Source: an uncultured Phascolarctobacterium sp. (GTDB taxonomy: Bacteria > Bacillota > Negativicutes > Acidaminococcales > Acidaminococcaceae). Taken from it: DNA of 9,447 nt. The stretch's first letter is position 1. Each line of letters begins with the position of its first letter. The position numbers and the translations under genes were made by a program. The DNA is taken from NCBI GenBank assembly GCA_900551335.1, contig URVO01000039.1, forward strand, positions 1-9,447, written 5' to 3'. This document shows, one piece after another, positions 1-6,890 of the stretch. The notes below the pieces were generated by a model. The model searched no databases and was not told where the DNA came from. It was given only the letters and a program-made list of their open reading frames with translations.

Positions 1-106
1 CATTCCAGGCATCATAAAAGGATTCCGCCTCTATCTTGACGATTGCAGGAATATCCTCTGCTGCCATCGGTCTGAAATTGATTATTGTTTGTGCTTCTTC
101 TCCCAC
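1..106 (-). CDS. rimI: RimI ribosomal-protein alanine N-acetyltransferase, 5' part only
   Basis: This is the first 35 codons of a gene that continues past the left edge. The visible protein reads FRPMAAEDIPAIVKIEAESF followed by YDAWN, which matches the N-terminus of GNAT-family RimI (an R-P-M start of the first strand, then IE..SF..xW). RimI acetylates the N-terminal amino group of a ribosomal protein. It commonly follows tsaE and tsaB, as it does here. I chose GTG at 104-106 because a GGAGG sits 4-5 nt upstream; ATG at 65-67 is the alternative but lacks a Shine-Dalgarno and would remove the conserved FRP. The GTG start overlaps the end of tsaB by about 25 nt, implying translational coupling. 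Other GNAT enzymes cannot be excluded from so short a piece. Confidence 0.75.
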   Translation of the reverse strand, partial: MGEEAQTIINFRPMAAEDIPAIVKIEAESFYDAWN

Positions 107-774
107 AGTTCCTCCGCCTCAGATCTTCTAATATAGTATGGCTCCAGGCCAAAAATTTTTCTATCGTTATCTGCATCAAATTCGTCCTGCGCCAAAAGTG
201 CTGCACTGGAAGCTTGCGGCATACGCAAAGCCTCCGGTGCTGCCTTGATAAAATCAGGCAGGCCCTTCTTCACCAGCTTCTCGCACTCGCCCAAAAGCAG
301 CGACTGCGTTCCCGTCAGCGCCATACGCTCCAGTGCCTGCTCTGCGCTGACCACAGCCACAGGTGCCAGTTCTACCAGCTTGCCGTTTTCCCATTGATAT
401 AACGCCTGGTAGAAATTGCCCTTCTGCGCATCCAGCACCGGAGAAAGCACAATGCCCTCCAGCGGCAGATTATACGCCAGCGCCTTCAGTGTATCCACGC
501 CATGCAGATAGCACTGCCAGCTATACGCCATCGCCTCTGCCGTCGCCAGGCCGATACGCAGGCCGGTAAACGAACCAGGTCCCATACTTACAGCGATTAG
601 TTCAATCTCGCTTTTCTGCACTCCTGTGCGCGCAAGCAGCTGATCAAGCTGCGGCAGCAGGCCCTCGCTGTGCGTATGCCCCATATTAATCGTGTATTCT
701 GCCAGAATCGTCTTATCGCGGCATAAGGCGACAGTGCATACCTTCGTCGCCGTATCAATTGCCAAAGTCAGCAT
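82..774 (-). CDS. tsaB: TsaB, t6A tRNA modification scaffold protein
   Basis: This 230-residue protein has the ASKHA fold signature of TsaB/YeaZ: AIDTATKVCTVAL at residues 5-17 and GPGSFTGLRIG at 65-75. TsaB partners with TsaD and TsaE to transfer the threonylcarbamoyl group onto A37 of ANN-decoding tRNAs in the cytoplasm. Length is normal for the family. The ATG start is preceded by GGGGAGGT about 9 nt away, which itself lies inside the 3' end of tsaE; the two genes overlap by 20 nt. The stop TAA lies inside the start region of rimI. The gene order tsaE-tsaB-rimI is a common bacterial arrangement and supports all three calls. No disruption is seen. Confidence 0.95.
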   Translation of the reverse strand: MLTLAIDTATKVCTVALCRDKTILAEYTINMGHTHSEGLLPQLDQLLARTGVQKSEIELIAVSMGPGSFTGLRIGLATAEAMAYSWQCYLHGVDTLKALAYNLPLEGIVLSPVLDAQKGNFYQALYQWENGKLVELAPVAVVSAEQALERMALTGTQSLLLGECEKLVKKGLPDFIKAAPEALRMPQASSAALLAQDEFDADNDRKIFGLEPYYIRRSEAEELWEKKHKQ

Positions 775-1228
775 CTTTTTCTACCTCCCCAAGCAGCTCT
801 TCATAACGCGCTCCCTTCGGCTCCAGCACAGCCCTGCGGCCTGCTCCGTCCAAACGCAGCGTTATCTGCAAATATTCCTCAGGCAGCTGCTCGCTGAACA
901 GCTCTGCCCATTCAATCAATGTCACGCCATCGCCGCCGGCATATTCATCGAAGCCGATATCCTCCAGCTCCTCCGGACGGTTCAGACGATATAAATCAAA
1001 GTGACGTACCTCCAGCTCTGTCCCCTGATAGACATTCATAATCGCAAAGGTCGGACTCGTCACGTCCTCGCTGCTTACGCCCAGCGCCTCAGCCACGCCT
1101 CTGCTCAGCAGCGTCTTGCCGGCACCCAGATCACCCGTCAGGCAAAAAACATCGCCGTCAGCAGCATGTCTGCCCAGCAATTTTCCCAGCGCCTCTGTTG
1201 CAGCGCTGTCCTGTAAATAAATTTCCAT
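755..1228 (-). CDS. tsaE: TsaE, t6A biosynthesis P-loop ATPase
   Basis: The protein is 157 residues from the ATG at 1226-1228. It carries the TsaE Walker A GDLGAGKT near residue 32, then TSPTF, HFDLYRL and IEWAE, all family hallmarks. TsaE is the ATPase that drives the TsaB-TsaD complex in tRNA t6A37 formation. I preferred ATG 1228 over a start 14 codons upstream because GGAG lies 9 nt before it and MEIYLQDSAATEALG matches the family N-terminus; the upstream start would fall in the terminator hairpin. Its 3' end overlaps tsaB by 20 nt. The gene follows a terminator-like hairpin, so either readthrough or an unseen promoter must supply its transcript. Confidence 0.95.
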   Translation of the reverse strand: MEIYLQDSAATEALGKLLGRHAADGDVFCLTGDLGAGKTLLSRGVAEALGVSSEDVTSPTFAIMNVYQGTELEVRHFDLYRLNRPEELEDIGFDEYAGGDGVTLIEWAELFSEQLPEEYLQITLRLDGAGRRAVLEPKGARYEELLGEVEKDADFGN

Positions 1229-1246
1229 AGTTAGCTCTCCATCTGA

Positions 1247-1281
1247 AAAAATCTGAAAAAAGCGGTACATAGGTACCGCTT
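1247..1281 (-). terminator. Rho-independent terminator after the GerMN lipoprotein gene
   Basis: On the minus strand a perfect 9-bp stem (AAGCGGTAC / GTACCGCTT, plus-strand 1260-1268 and 1273-1281) with a 4-nt loop is followed directly by TTTTTTC and then a second T-run. It begins a few bases after the GerMN stop codon and ends about 20 nt before the tsaE Shine-Dalgarno, dividing the amidase-GerMN unit from tsaE-tsaB-rimI. Confidence 0.75.
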
Positions 1282-1286
1282 AAATT

Positions 1287-1832
1287 TTACAACAAAGTTT
1301 TATTACGTTCGAGCGGATCCTCAACATCCATATGACCACTCAGCGTAATCACCTTTTTGCCTTCAACCAAAATCTGCACCCGCTTGATTTCCTTGAACTC
1401 CGTCAGCGTATTCGTAATCGCATAGCAGAGCATCATCTCACCATAAGAGCCCTGACCTTTTTTAGCCAGCTCCTTAGAAAAATCAGCGTAGGCCGTGCCG
1501 TTCTTGTCGATTTTCAGGCTCAGCACCTTCGTGCCGATAGGCACAACATCGTCCATACGTGCATCCTGCGGCTTCGTGCTTACTAAAGCAATCAGCGCAT
1601 TCTCCGGCAGCGATTTGTCATTAGCAGGCAGCGTGATTTTTTCCGGCAGCAGCTTCTCCGAGCCATCGGCAGCAGCACGATAAACAATAAAGCTGATATT
1701 CTGCGCCGGCTTCTGCTGCGCTGCAGCAACCTTATCAGTCTTTGCAGGCTGATTCGTATTATTCTGCTCGCTGCAGCCGCCCAAAAGGGCTGCGCATAAA
1801 ACAAGCAGCATTACAATAAATTTTTTCATCAT
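1287..1832 (-). CDS. GerMN-domain lipoprotein
   Basis: The 181-residue product starts with a lipoprotein signal: MMKKF, a hydrophobic stretch, then lipobox L17-G18-G19-C20. After a Gln/Asn/Lys-rich linker comes a GerMN-type domain (about residues 50-175) with the C-terminal pattern LVEGKKVITLSGHMDVEDPL. GerMN domains occur in spore-germination protein GerM and in envelope lipoproteins of non-spore-formers; the molecular activity is not known. AGGGGG lies 5 nt before the ATG at 1830-1832 and 8 nt before a second ATG at 1827-1829, so either could be used; the open frame further upstream lacks support. It begins 13 nt after the amidase stop, so the two are probably co-transcribed and act together at the cell wall, which I infer from position. 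Confidence 0.87.
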   Translation of the reverse strand: MMKKFIVMLLVLCAALLGGCSEQNNTNQPAKTDKVAAAQQKPAQNISFIVYRAAADGSEKLLPEKITLPANDKSLPENALIALVSTKPQDARMDDVVPIGTKVLSLKIDKNGTAYADFSKELAKKGQGSYGEMMLCYAITNTLTEFKEIKRVQILVEGKKVITLSGHMDVEDPLERNKTLL

Positions 1833-1845
1833 TCTTGCCCCCTGT

Positions 1846-3192
1846 TTATGCAAAATATTTTTCAATACCTGCCGCAATAAGGCGGGCAGTTTTATTCTGG
1901 AACCACTTGCCCTTCATCAGCACAAGCTCCTTCTCGTTGCTGATAAAGCACATCTCGACCAAGGTCGCCGGCATACTAATACGCTTGATAACATAAAAGT
2001 TTGCCTGACGCACGCCCAAGTCATCTACACCAAAGTTAGCAGTGAGCTGGTCCTGAATGGACTTAGCTATGCGCAGATCATTGCTCGTCTTGGGATAATA
2101 GTAGGTAGAAAAGCCGCCGACATTTTTATTCACCGAGGAATTGATATGCAGGCTGACGAAAAGGTCGGAGTTATACTTTTCGCCTACATTAACACGTGCC
2201 TGCAGCTCATCTGCGTCGCTGGCATTCGGTCCATAAACATCAACATCAGTAGTGCGCGTCATATAAACCTTGGCGCCCTTCTTCTCCAGCAGCTCCTTGA
2301 CAGCCTTGGTGATAGCCAGAGTAATATTCTTCTCCTTCGTACCGTCGCTGCCGATAGCGCCAGGATCACTGCCGCCATGACCTGCATCCAGCGTAATAAT
2401 TTTGCCGGACAGACCGCCGCTTGTGCGGAAGTTGCCGTTGCCGACAATTTTCGTCTGCTTGCTGCTTACAGGAACAACCTTAGGCGCAGCACTGCTCTTC
2501 GCTTCCGTTTTCGTTGTATCCTTTTCAGGCTGCTTTGTTTCCTTCTTCGAAGTAATCGTCGTCTGCTTAGTTTCCTTCTTAGCAGCTTCCGTCTGCTTTG
2601 CAGCACTAGCCGTGCTCTTCACCGGAGCGCTCGGCTGCGTAACAACCGGCTTTTGAGCTGCCGGACGAGTCGGACGGCTGCTCACTACCGGCCTATTGCT
2701 CACAACAGGAGCGGTTGTCTGCGCCGGTGCTTTCACGCTGCTCTGCGCAGGAGCCTTGGCCGTACTCTGCGCCGGAGCCTTCACGTTGCGCTGCGCAGGC
2801 ATTATATCCAGCACCACGCGGAAGGGACGGTTCGTCTGCGGATCCTGCTTCAGCGTAAAGCTTTTGTAATGACTTTCAGAGATGCTCTGGCGCAGGGGCA
2901 CACGCACAATCGTGTAATGCTCCTTGTCCACAACCTGATAGCTGGTCGCCAGCGCACTTTTTACAATGCCCTGCGCCGCTACCTGCGAGCCCTTCGACGC
3001 ATTCACCGTCAGGTTCAGCACGCTGCCCTCTATATCGACAGCATAGCCTGCATTATCCGTCAAATCTACTACGAAGCGCAAAACCTCTTCCTTATTCACG
3101 CCCCATTTTACATCTGTTATCTGCGCCGCCTGTGCCGCTGCACATATAAGCAGCGAGCAGGCCAACGCTATCAGCACAAATATCTTTCGCAA
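1846..3192 (-). CDS. N-acetylmuramoyl-L-alanine amidase with AMIN domain (AmiC-like)
   Basis: This 448-residue secreted cell-wall hydrolase cleaves the bond between N-acetylmuramic acid and the stem peptide. Layout: signal peptide 1-22 (cleavage likely after AQA), AMIN peptidoglycan/envelope-targeting domain about 24-135, a low-complexity Ala/Pro/Lys/Thr linker about 137-260, and a C-terminal amidase_3 domain from about 265. Zinc ligands fit H272 (DAGHGG), E287 (TKEKN) and H349 (VSLHINS), with catalytic E413 (LVEMCFISN). The start is a TTG at 3190-3192: GAGGTGA lies 5-6 nt upstream and translation then begins MRKIFVLIAL, an ideal signal peptide. A TTG eight codons earlier lacks a ribosome site. 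AMIN fusions are typical of diderm bacteria, which is part of the taxonomic inference. Confidence 0.94.
   Translation of the reverse strand: MRKIFVLIALACSLLICAAAQAAQITDVKWGVNKEEVLRFVVDLTDNAGYAVDIEGSVLNLTVNASKGSQVAAQGIVKSALATSYQVVDKEHYTIVRVPLRQSISESHYKSFTLKQDPQTNRPFRVVLDIMPAQRNVKAPAQSTAKAPAQSSVKAPAQTTAPVVSNRPVVSSRPTRPAAQKPVVTQPSAPVKSTASAAKQTEAAKKETKQTTITSKKETKQPEKDTTKTEAKSSAAPKVVPVSSKQTKIVGNGNFRTSGGLSGKIITLDAGHGGSDPGAIGSDGTKEKNITLAITKAVKELLEKKGAKVYMTRTTDVDVYGPNASDADELQARVNVGEKYNSDLFVSLHINSSVNKNVGGFSTYYYPKTSNDLRIAKSIQDQLTANFGVDDLGVRQANFYVIKRISMPATLVEMCFISNEKELVLMKGKWFQNKTARLIAAGIEKYFA
2707..2784 (-). repeat. Three tandem 24-bp repeats encoding KAPAQ octads
   Basis: Within the amidase linker three consecutive 8-residue units share the core KAPAQ (VKAPAQST, AKAPAQSS, VKAPAQTT; residues about 137-160). 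The DNA copies are also similar, each built around GCGC(A/C)GG(A/T)GC on the plus strand, so copy number could vary by slippage. The unit is in frame and probably forms a flexible, extended periplasmic spacer between the AMIN and catalytic domains. Confidence 0.8.
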
Positions 3193-3254
3193 TAGTGTCA
3201 CCTCGCGATTATTCAACTTCCTAGATATTTACAGCTCTTACAATCAGCTTTTTT

Positions 3255-3284
3255 ATTTTATCACTTTTGCCTTGCTTCTGTAAA
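3255..3284 (-). promoter_or_regulatory. Candidate sigma-70 promoter for the amidase-GerMN unit
   Basis: On the minus strand TTTACA (3279-3284) and TAAAAT (3255-3260) are separated by 18 nt. They lie just after the nnr stop codon and about 65 nt before the TTG start of the amidase gene. No terminator separates nnr from this site, so readthrough from upstream is also possible. Confidence 0.4.
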
Positions 3285-3286
3285 TA

Positions 3287-4846
3287 TTACTCTGCCTCTA
3301 CACCGTAAAGCACCTGCTCACGCGCCTGCGGCAGCAGAGCAGCCAGCTCTCCGGCAGCCAGGCCGATATCAATACCCGTCAGCTCGGCAGCCAGACCGTG
3401 CAGATAAACGCCGCAGATGGCAGCCTCCTGCAGGCTGATTTCCTGCGCCGCCAGCCCGGCAATAATACCCGTCAGCACGTCACCGCTGCCACCGGTAGCG
3501 AGGGAGCTGTTGCCTGTGCTGTTCACATAAACAGTGCCATTCGGACAGCCAATAACAGTCGGCGCACCCTTTAAGACAACGATAGCCTGCCATTGCTCGG
3601 CATATTTTTTAGCAATATTTATGCGGTCTGCTTCAATCTCGGCAATCTCTAAGCCGGTCAGACGCGCCATCTCGCCCGGATGCGGCGTCAGCACCTTCGG
3701 CGCCTGCATAGCAGCCAGAATTTCTGTATGACCAGCCAGCGCTGTCAGCGCATCGGCATCAATGACAACAGGAGTAGTGATTTTTTGCAGAATCGTGCGT
3801 ACAGCCTCCTGCGTGCTTTCGCTCGTACCCAGACCGGGACCAATAGCCAGCACATCAGCAGCCTCAGCACTGCTTGCCACATCGCTTGCTGCGCCGCCGC
3901 CCAAAATGCCGGGCATACGCTCCAAAAGGCCGTGTACCATAACCTCCGTCAGCTTAATTGCCAGCACGTCGCGGCTGCTGAGCGGTGTATAGAGAGAAAC
4001 GAGGCCTGCGCCAGCCTTAACTGCTGCATCGCTCGCCAAAGCAGCTGCGCCTGTATAGCCGGGGCTACCTGCGCAGATAACAACGCGGCCGGCATCACCC
4101 TTATGTGCATTTGCCTTACGCAGCGGCAGCAGCTCACGCACAATCTCGTCCGTCAGACGATACTTGTCGCTCTGGTACTCCTCTACAAGCTTCACCGGCA
4201 TACTGATATCTGCCAGCTCAATATCACCGCAATATTCACGTCCAGGATATAAAAGCAAGCCGGTCTTCACCAAAGCCATCGTCACCGTATGGTCAGCACG
4301 CACAGCATTTTCGCTAACTGCACCGTTGTCGGCATTCACGCCTGTCGGGATATCGACAGCAAGAATATACTTTTCGCTCTTATTCAGCAGCTCGCAGGCA
4401 CGCAAAACGTCGCCCTCCAGCTCGCCATGAAAGCCTGTACCCAGCAGCGCATCGACAAGCACGTCTGCCTTGCTTGCTGCCAGCTCTGCCAAAACCCAAT
4501 CATCCTCTGTGCCCAGCGCCTCCACGCGGCCTCCGGCCTTCGTAAACATAGCCAGCTCCAGAGCAGCATCACCCTGCACAGCGTCCAGCGCAGCGCCAAC
4601 AACAAAAGCACGCACGCTCACGCCATAGCTTTGCAGCCAGCGTGCTGCGCCCAGGCCATCGCCGCCGTTATTGCCGCCACCGCAGAAAATAACTACACGC
4701 TCGCCCTCCAGCGCCGTCAAAGCCTCATGCACGGCCTCAGCCACAGCCTGCGCCGCATTATCCATCAGTAAAATACCCGGCATAGCATAATCATTTTGCG
4801 CCTGTACGTCCAGCGCCTTCATTTCCTTTGCAGTTACAAGTTTCAT
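3287..4846 (-). CDS. nnr: Bifunctional NAD(P)HX epimerase / ADP-dependent NAD(P)HX dehydratase
   Basis: The 519-residue protein is a fusion of both enzymes that repair hydrated NADH and NADPH. The N-terminal epimerase half (about 1-215) shows GGGNNGGDG at 56-64, DALLGTG at 132-138 and AVDIPTGVNADNG at 163-175. The C-terminal ADP-dependent dehydratase half (about 225-510, ribokinase-like) shows HKGDAGRV near 248-255, GPGLGTS, VIDADAL at 361-367, LTPHPGE at 386-392, LKGAPTVI and the nucleotide-binding TGGSGDVLTG at 451-460. Both halves look complete. Its ATG overlaps the acpS stop (ATGA), so the two are translationally coupled. The acpS-nnr pairing is common in Firmicutes and the enzyme is cytoplasmic. 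Confidence 0.96.
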   Translation of the reverse strand: MKLVTAKEMKALDVQAQNDYAMPGILLMDNAAQAVAEAVHEALTALEGERVVIFCGGGNNGGDGLGAARWLQSYGVSVRAFVVGAALDAVQGDAALELAMFTKAGGRVEALGTEDDWVLAELAASKADVLVDALLGTGFHGELEGDVLRACELLNKSEKYILAVDIPTGVNADNGAVSENAVRADHTVTMALVKTGLLLYPGREYCGDIELADISMPVKLVEEYQSDKYRLTDEIVRELLPLRKANAHKGDAGRVVICAGSPGYTGAAALASDAAVKAGAGLVSLYTPLSSRDVLAIKLTEVMVHGLLERMPGILGGGAASDVASSAEAADVLAIGPGLGTSESTQEAVRTILQKITTPVVIDADALTALAGHTEILAAMQAPKVLTPHPGEMARLTGLEIAEIEADRINIAKKYAEQWQAIVVLKGAPTVIGCPNGTVYVNSTGNSSLATGGSGDVLTGIIAGLAAQEISLQEAAICGVYLHGLAAELTGIDIGLAAGELAALLPQAREQVLYGVEAE

Positions 4847-5220
4847 TTTCCATCCTCCATTACAACATACGCAACAGCCGTATCACGGCCATGACTCAAG
4901 CTAATATTAATTTTGGCAGCGCCCAGCCGCTCCGCTAAATTTTTGTGATAACCACGCAGCTCAACAGCAGGCTTGCCCAATTCATCATTAGTAACAACTA
5001 TCTCTGTCAGCTCGCCGCCGCGCAAGCCGGTCCCCAACGCCTTGAGCACTGCCTCCTTCGCCGCAAAGCGCGCTGCATAGCTCGCCGCCGCCTGCTTGCC
5101 TCGCGACTGGCAGTAAGCAATTTCCTCCGCGGCAAAGACTCTCTGCACGAAGGCAGCTCGCTCTATTGCCCGGGAAATCCGTTCAATTTCAATTATATCA
5201 CAGCCCACGCCGATAATCAT
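4843..5220 (-). CDS. acpS: Holo-[acyl-carrier-protein] synthase
   Basis: AcpS moves 4'-phosphopantetheine from CoA onto a serine of apo-acyl carrier protein, activating it for fatty-acid synthesis. The protein is 125 residues, the usual length. It starts IGVGCDIIEIERI with the metal ligand D8, and has the second signature RFAAKEAVLKALGTGLRGG (residues 51-69; E56 is the expected second metal ligand), then SLSHGRDTAVAYVV near the C-terminus. GGGAG lies upstream of the ATG at 5218-5220. It forms a 4-nt overlapping pair with nnr. Because the nitroreductase gene ends in a terminator just upstream, acpS probably starts its own transcript in the 180-bp gap. Confidence 0.96.
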   Translation of the reverse strand: MIIGVGCDIIEIERISRAIERAAFVQRVFAAEEIAYCQSRGKQAAASYAARFAAKEAVLKALGTGLRGGELTEIVVTNDELGKPAVELRGYHKNLAERLGAAKINISLSHGRDTAVAYVVMEDGK

Positions 5221-5247
5221 CTCGTAGCACTCCCTTGCTCAGCTTTA

Positions 5248-5282
5248 AGAAGCAGACTGGCTGGGGTAAACGCAGCTGCTTC
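5248..5282 (-). other. Hairpin in the acpS leader
   Basis: The perfect 8-bp inverted repeat AGAAGCAG / CTGCTTCT (5248-5255 and 5275-5282) has a 20-nt loop and lies between a possible TATAGT -10 box (just above 5282 on the minus strand) and the acpS ribosome site. It has no U-run, so it is not a standard terminator. It may be a 5' stabilising stem or chance. Confidence 0.3.
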
Positions 5283-5352
5283 TGTAACTATATTTAATTC
5301 TTCCCCAAGCACCGAAAATCCTTTTTTTATTTTTGCTTTTCACAAAAAGGTC

Positions 5353-5394
5353 GCAAAAAAAACAAGAAAGGCCGTCGCCAACGCGACAGCCCCT
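5353..5394 (-). terminator. Rho-independent terminator of the nitroreductase gene
   Basis: About 8 nt after the nitroreductase stop, the minus strand forms a GC-rich stem: GGCTGTCGC pairs with GCGACGGCC across a 4-nt loop with one weak pair (arms about 5369-5378 and 5383-5394). It is followed by TTTCTTG and then eight T. The arrangement is one-directional, serving the minus strand. Confidence 0.85.
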
Positions 5395-5402
5395 CAAAAA
5401 TT

Positions 5403-5924
5403 TTATTTTACATAGAAAACGCGATTCGGCTTACGCTTCAAAGCAGGCGGCACCTTGCCGTTGATATAGCCGAGAATGCAGTGGCCAACGCCCTCATACT
5501 CGCCCTCAATGCCCCAGTCCTTGAGCAGCTGCTTGCCTTCCTCGCTCTCAAACTCCTGCTTAGCACGGTTAATCCAGCAGCTGCCTAAGCCTACAGCATG
5601 AGCTGCCTGCATCAGATTGCCCATGATAAGGCTTGCGTCATAAATGCCATTCTTGTTGCTCTTCGGCGCCAGCACAATCAAAACAACCGGCGCACCATAA
5701 AAGGTATCACTCGTCGTACCCATAATAGCGCGGTTCATCTGCGACAGCTTATCGCGCACCTCTTTATTCGTAACCGCAACAATAATCGAATCCTGCTCAC
5801 CGTGACCGCTGGCAGCATAAAGGCCGGCCTCGATAACCTGATCAATCAGCTCCTGCGGCACCATGTCGGGCTTATAGCTGCGAATGCTTCTGCGTTCCAG
5901 CAAAGCCTGTAATTCTGTATTCAT
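5403..5924 (-). CDS. Nitroreductase-family flavoprotein
   Basis: The 173-residue protein matches the small single-domain nitroreductase family of FMN- and NAD(P)H-dependent oxidoreductases. Visible hallmarks are ERRSIRSYKPD at residues 10-20 (FMN phosphate contact region), the substrate-side segment with ASGHGEQD near 38-45, APVVLIVL near 78-85, and MGNLMQAAHAVGLGSCWI (about 101-118), the conserved FMN-binding helix. The C-terminal portion lists GHCILGYINGKVPPALKRKPNRVFY, the usual ending. Natural substrates of this family are rarely known; many are quinones or nitro compounds. AAGGAG lies 9 nt before the ATG. The gene stands alone with its own terminator, and a small palindrome (6002-6014) lies in its upstream region. 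Confidence 0.9.
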   Translation of the reverse strand: MNTELQALLERRSIRSYKPDMVPQELIDQVIEAGLYAASGHGEQDSIIVAVTNKEVRDKLSQMNRAIMGTTSDTFYGAPVVLIVLAPKSNKNGIYDASLIMGNLMQAAHAVGLGSCWINRAKQEFESEEGKQLLKDWGIEGEYEGVGHCILGYINGKVPPALKRKPNRVFYVK

Positions 5925-6001
5925 ATTTATCAGCTCCTTGTGTTAAGCAAATTTATGCATCTATATTTTAACAAAAATTCAGGGGCTTGTGTGAAACGTT
6001 T

Positions 6002-6014
6002 TTGTAAATTACAA
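6002..6014. promoter_or_regulatory. Small palindrome upstream of the nitroreductase gene
   Basis: TTGTAA-A-TTACAA is a perfect 6-bp dyad about 80 nt before the nitroreductase start, in AT-rich DNA that should hold its promoter. It could be an operator for a redox regulator, but no family consensus was matched with confidence. Confidence 0.3.
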
Positions 6015-6028
6015 GGCGTATGGTGCGA

Positions 6029-6056
6029 AGCGAGGACGGTTCTCACCGTCCTCGCT
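6029..6056 (-). repeat. Perfect 12-bp hairpin with GAGA tetraloop after the toxin gene
   Basis: AGCGAGGACGGT and ACCGTCCTCGCT (6029-6040 and 6045-6056) form a flawless 12-bp GC-rich stem. Read on the minus strand the loop is GAGA, a GNRA tetraloop. It begins 6 nt after the toxin stop codon but has no T-run, so it is a poor intrinsic terminator. A related motif occurs at about 7037-7058 in the same orientation, suggesting a dispersed palindromic repeat. Confidence 0.7.
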
Positions 6057-6062
6057 GATTAA

Positions 6063-6671
6063 TCACATATTTAGATTTTTATGTACCATTTGCTTGCTGC
6101 CAGTCAATAATGCTATATCTTCTATATGCCACTCTTCACAAGCATCATAAAACTCTTCACTCTTCCGCTTCTTGAAAATACGAAATGGCTGCTCGGTAGA
6201 ATTATCGTAAATATGGCAGATATCTGCAATTTCAACCACATCACAAACCTGTGCCAAAGCCTTATCGTAACGTTCAATTATTTTTTCAACAGGCACATCA
6301 TGTCCACCCTCTGCAACGCGTGACTTTACTCGATAAACGTTGATATAAGGATCAACTGTCAAAACATAATAGCAACGGATAAAATATCCCAGCTTCTTTG
6401 CTCTACGCAGCAAATTTAAATTTCTTGGCGTAGATAAAACTGTTTCAAAGCAGAAATCCTCTTTATTTTGTAAATGATCCTCTCTTTGTTTTTCTGCAAG
6501 CTTAGCAGCAGTCAAATCATCGCATTTTAAATTTTTCTTAATTTCATCGGCATTAATATAGTCAACAGGCGGCTTTAACAATTCCGTAAAAGTGCTCTTT
6601 CCAGAACCATTTGGCCCTGCAAACACAATTATCTCGGGCTGCTTATTTAACTCTTTCGCTATAACGTCCAT
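6063..6671 (-). CDS. Zeta-toxin-like P-loop kinase
   Basis: This 202-residue protein resembles zeta toxins and related small ATPases. It has Walker A GPNGSGKST at residues 19-27, INADEI at 39-44, FETVLSTPRN at 75-84 and a conserved RV(K)SRVAEGGHDVP segment (about 114-127) followed by IIERYDKAL. Zeta toxins phosphorylate UDP-N-acetylglucosamine and block cell-wall synthesis; whether this one does is inferred from family only. I chose the ATG at 6669-6671 because GGGAG lies 8 nt upstream; the open frame extends 15 codons higher but inside the partner gene. It overlaps the upstream small gene by 29 nt. Its DNA is clearly AT-richer than the housekeeping block, a sign of transfer. Confidence 0.85.
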   Translation of the reverse strand: MDVIAKELNKQPEIIVFAGPNGSGKSTFTELLKPPVDYINADEIKKNLKCDDLTAAKLAEKQREDHLQNKEDFCFETVLSTPRNLNLLRRAKKLGYFIRCYYVLTVDPYINVYRVKSRVAEGGHDVPVEKIIERYDKALAQVCDVVEIADICHIYDNSTEQPFRIFKKRKSEEFYDACEEWHIEDIALLTGSKQMVHKNLNM

Positions 6672-6855
6672 GACAATATCTCCCACAAACCTGCGTTTTG
6701 CTGCCATCATTACCAACTATACAAATGCTTTGCGTCGTTCTATCATACGTAACAATAGGCACATCCATAGCACGTTTTTTCTCCAAAGCAATTTTTACAG
6801 CACAATTTGCACGTTTAACAACCTGTTCATCAGAAATATACTTTTGCGGATCCAT
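6643..6855 (-). CDS. Small putative antitoxin partner of the zeta-like kinase
   Basis: The predicted 70-residue protein starts MDPQKYISDEQVVKRANCAV, continues with a helical Lys-rich stretch and then a beta-like segment VPIVTYDRTTQSICIVGNDG, ending HGRYSERVK. I recognise the overall pattern (a helical N-terminus, then P-I-V-x-Y-D) as that of small proteins encoded immediately before zeta-type kinases, but not a named family. ATG 6853-6855 is preferred over GTG 6862-6864, because AAAGG lies about 11 nt before the ATG and only 2 nt before the GTG. It overlaps the kinase by 29 nt in another frame, the antitoxin-first order usual for such pairs. An antitoxin role is inference from position, not shown. 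Confidence 0.65.
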   Translation of the reverse strand: MDPQKYISDEQVVKRANCAVKIALEKKRAMDVPIVTYDRTTQSICIVGNDGSKTQVCGRYCHGRYSERVK

Positions 6856-6890
6856 ATAAATCACTGCCTTTCAAAAATAATCGATGAAAA

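Noticed and set aside
2146..3195. Long plus-strand open frame of about 349 codons opposite the amidase gene
   Set aside because: It is antisense to a fully recognised amidase with signal peptide, AMIN and catalytic motifs. The antisense product is rich in Arg, Leu and Cys with no recognisable domain, as expected from a GC-rich complement.
3680..4252. Plus-strand open frames opposite nnr (also 4289-4771)
   Set aside because: They lie opposite conserved motifs of both Nnr domains, lack convincing ribosome sites and have shadow-like composition.
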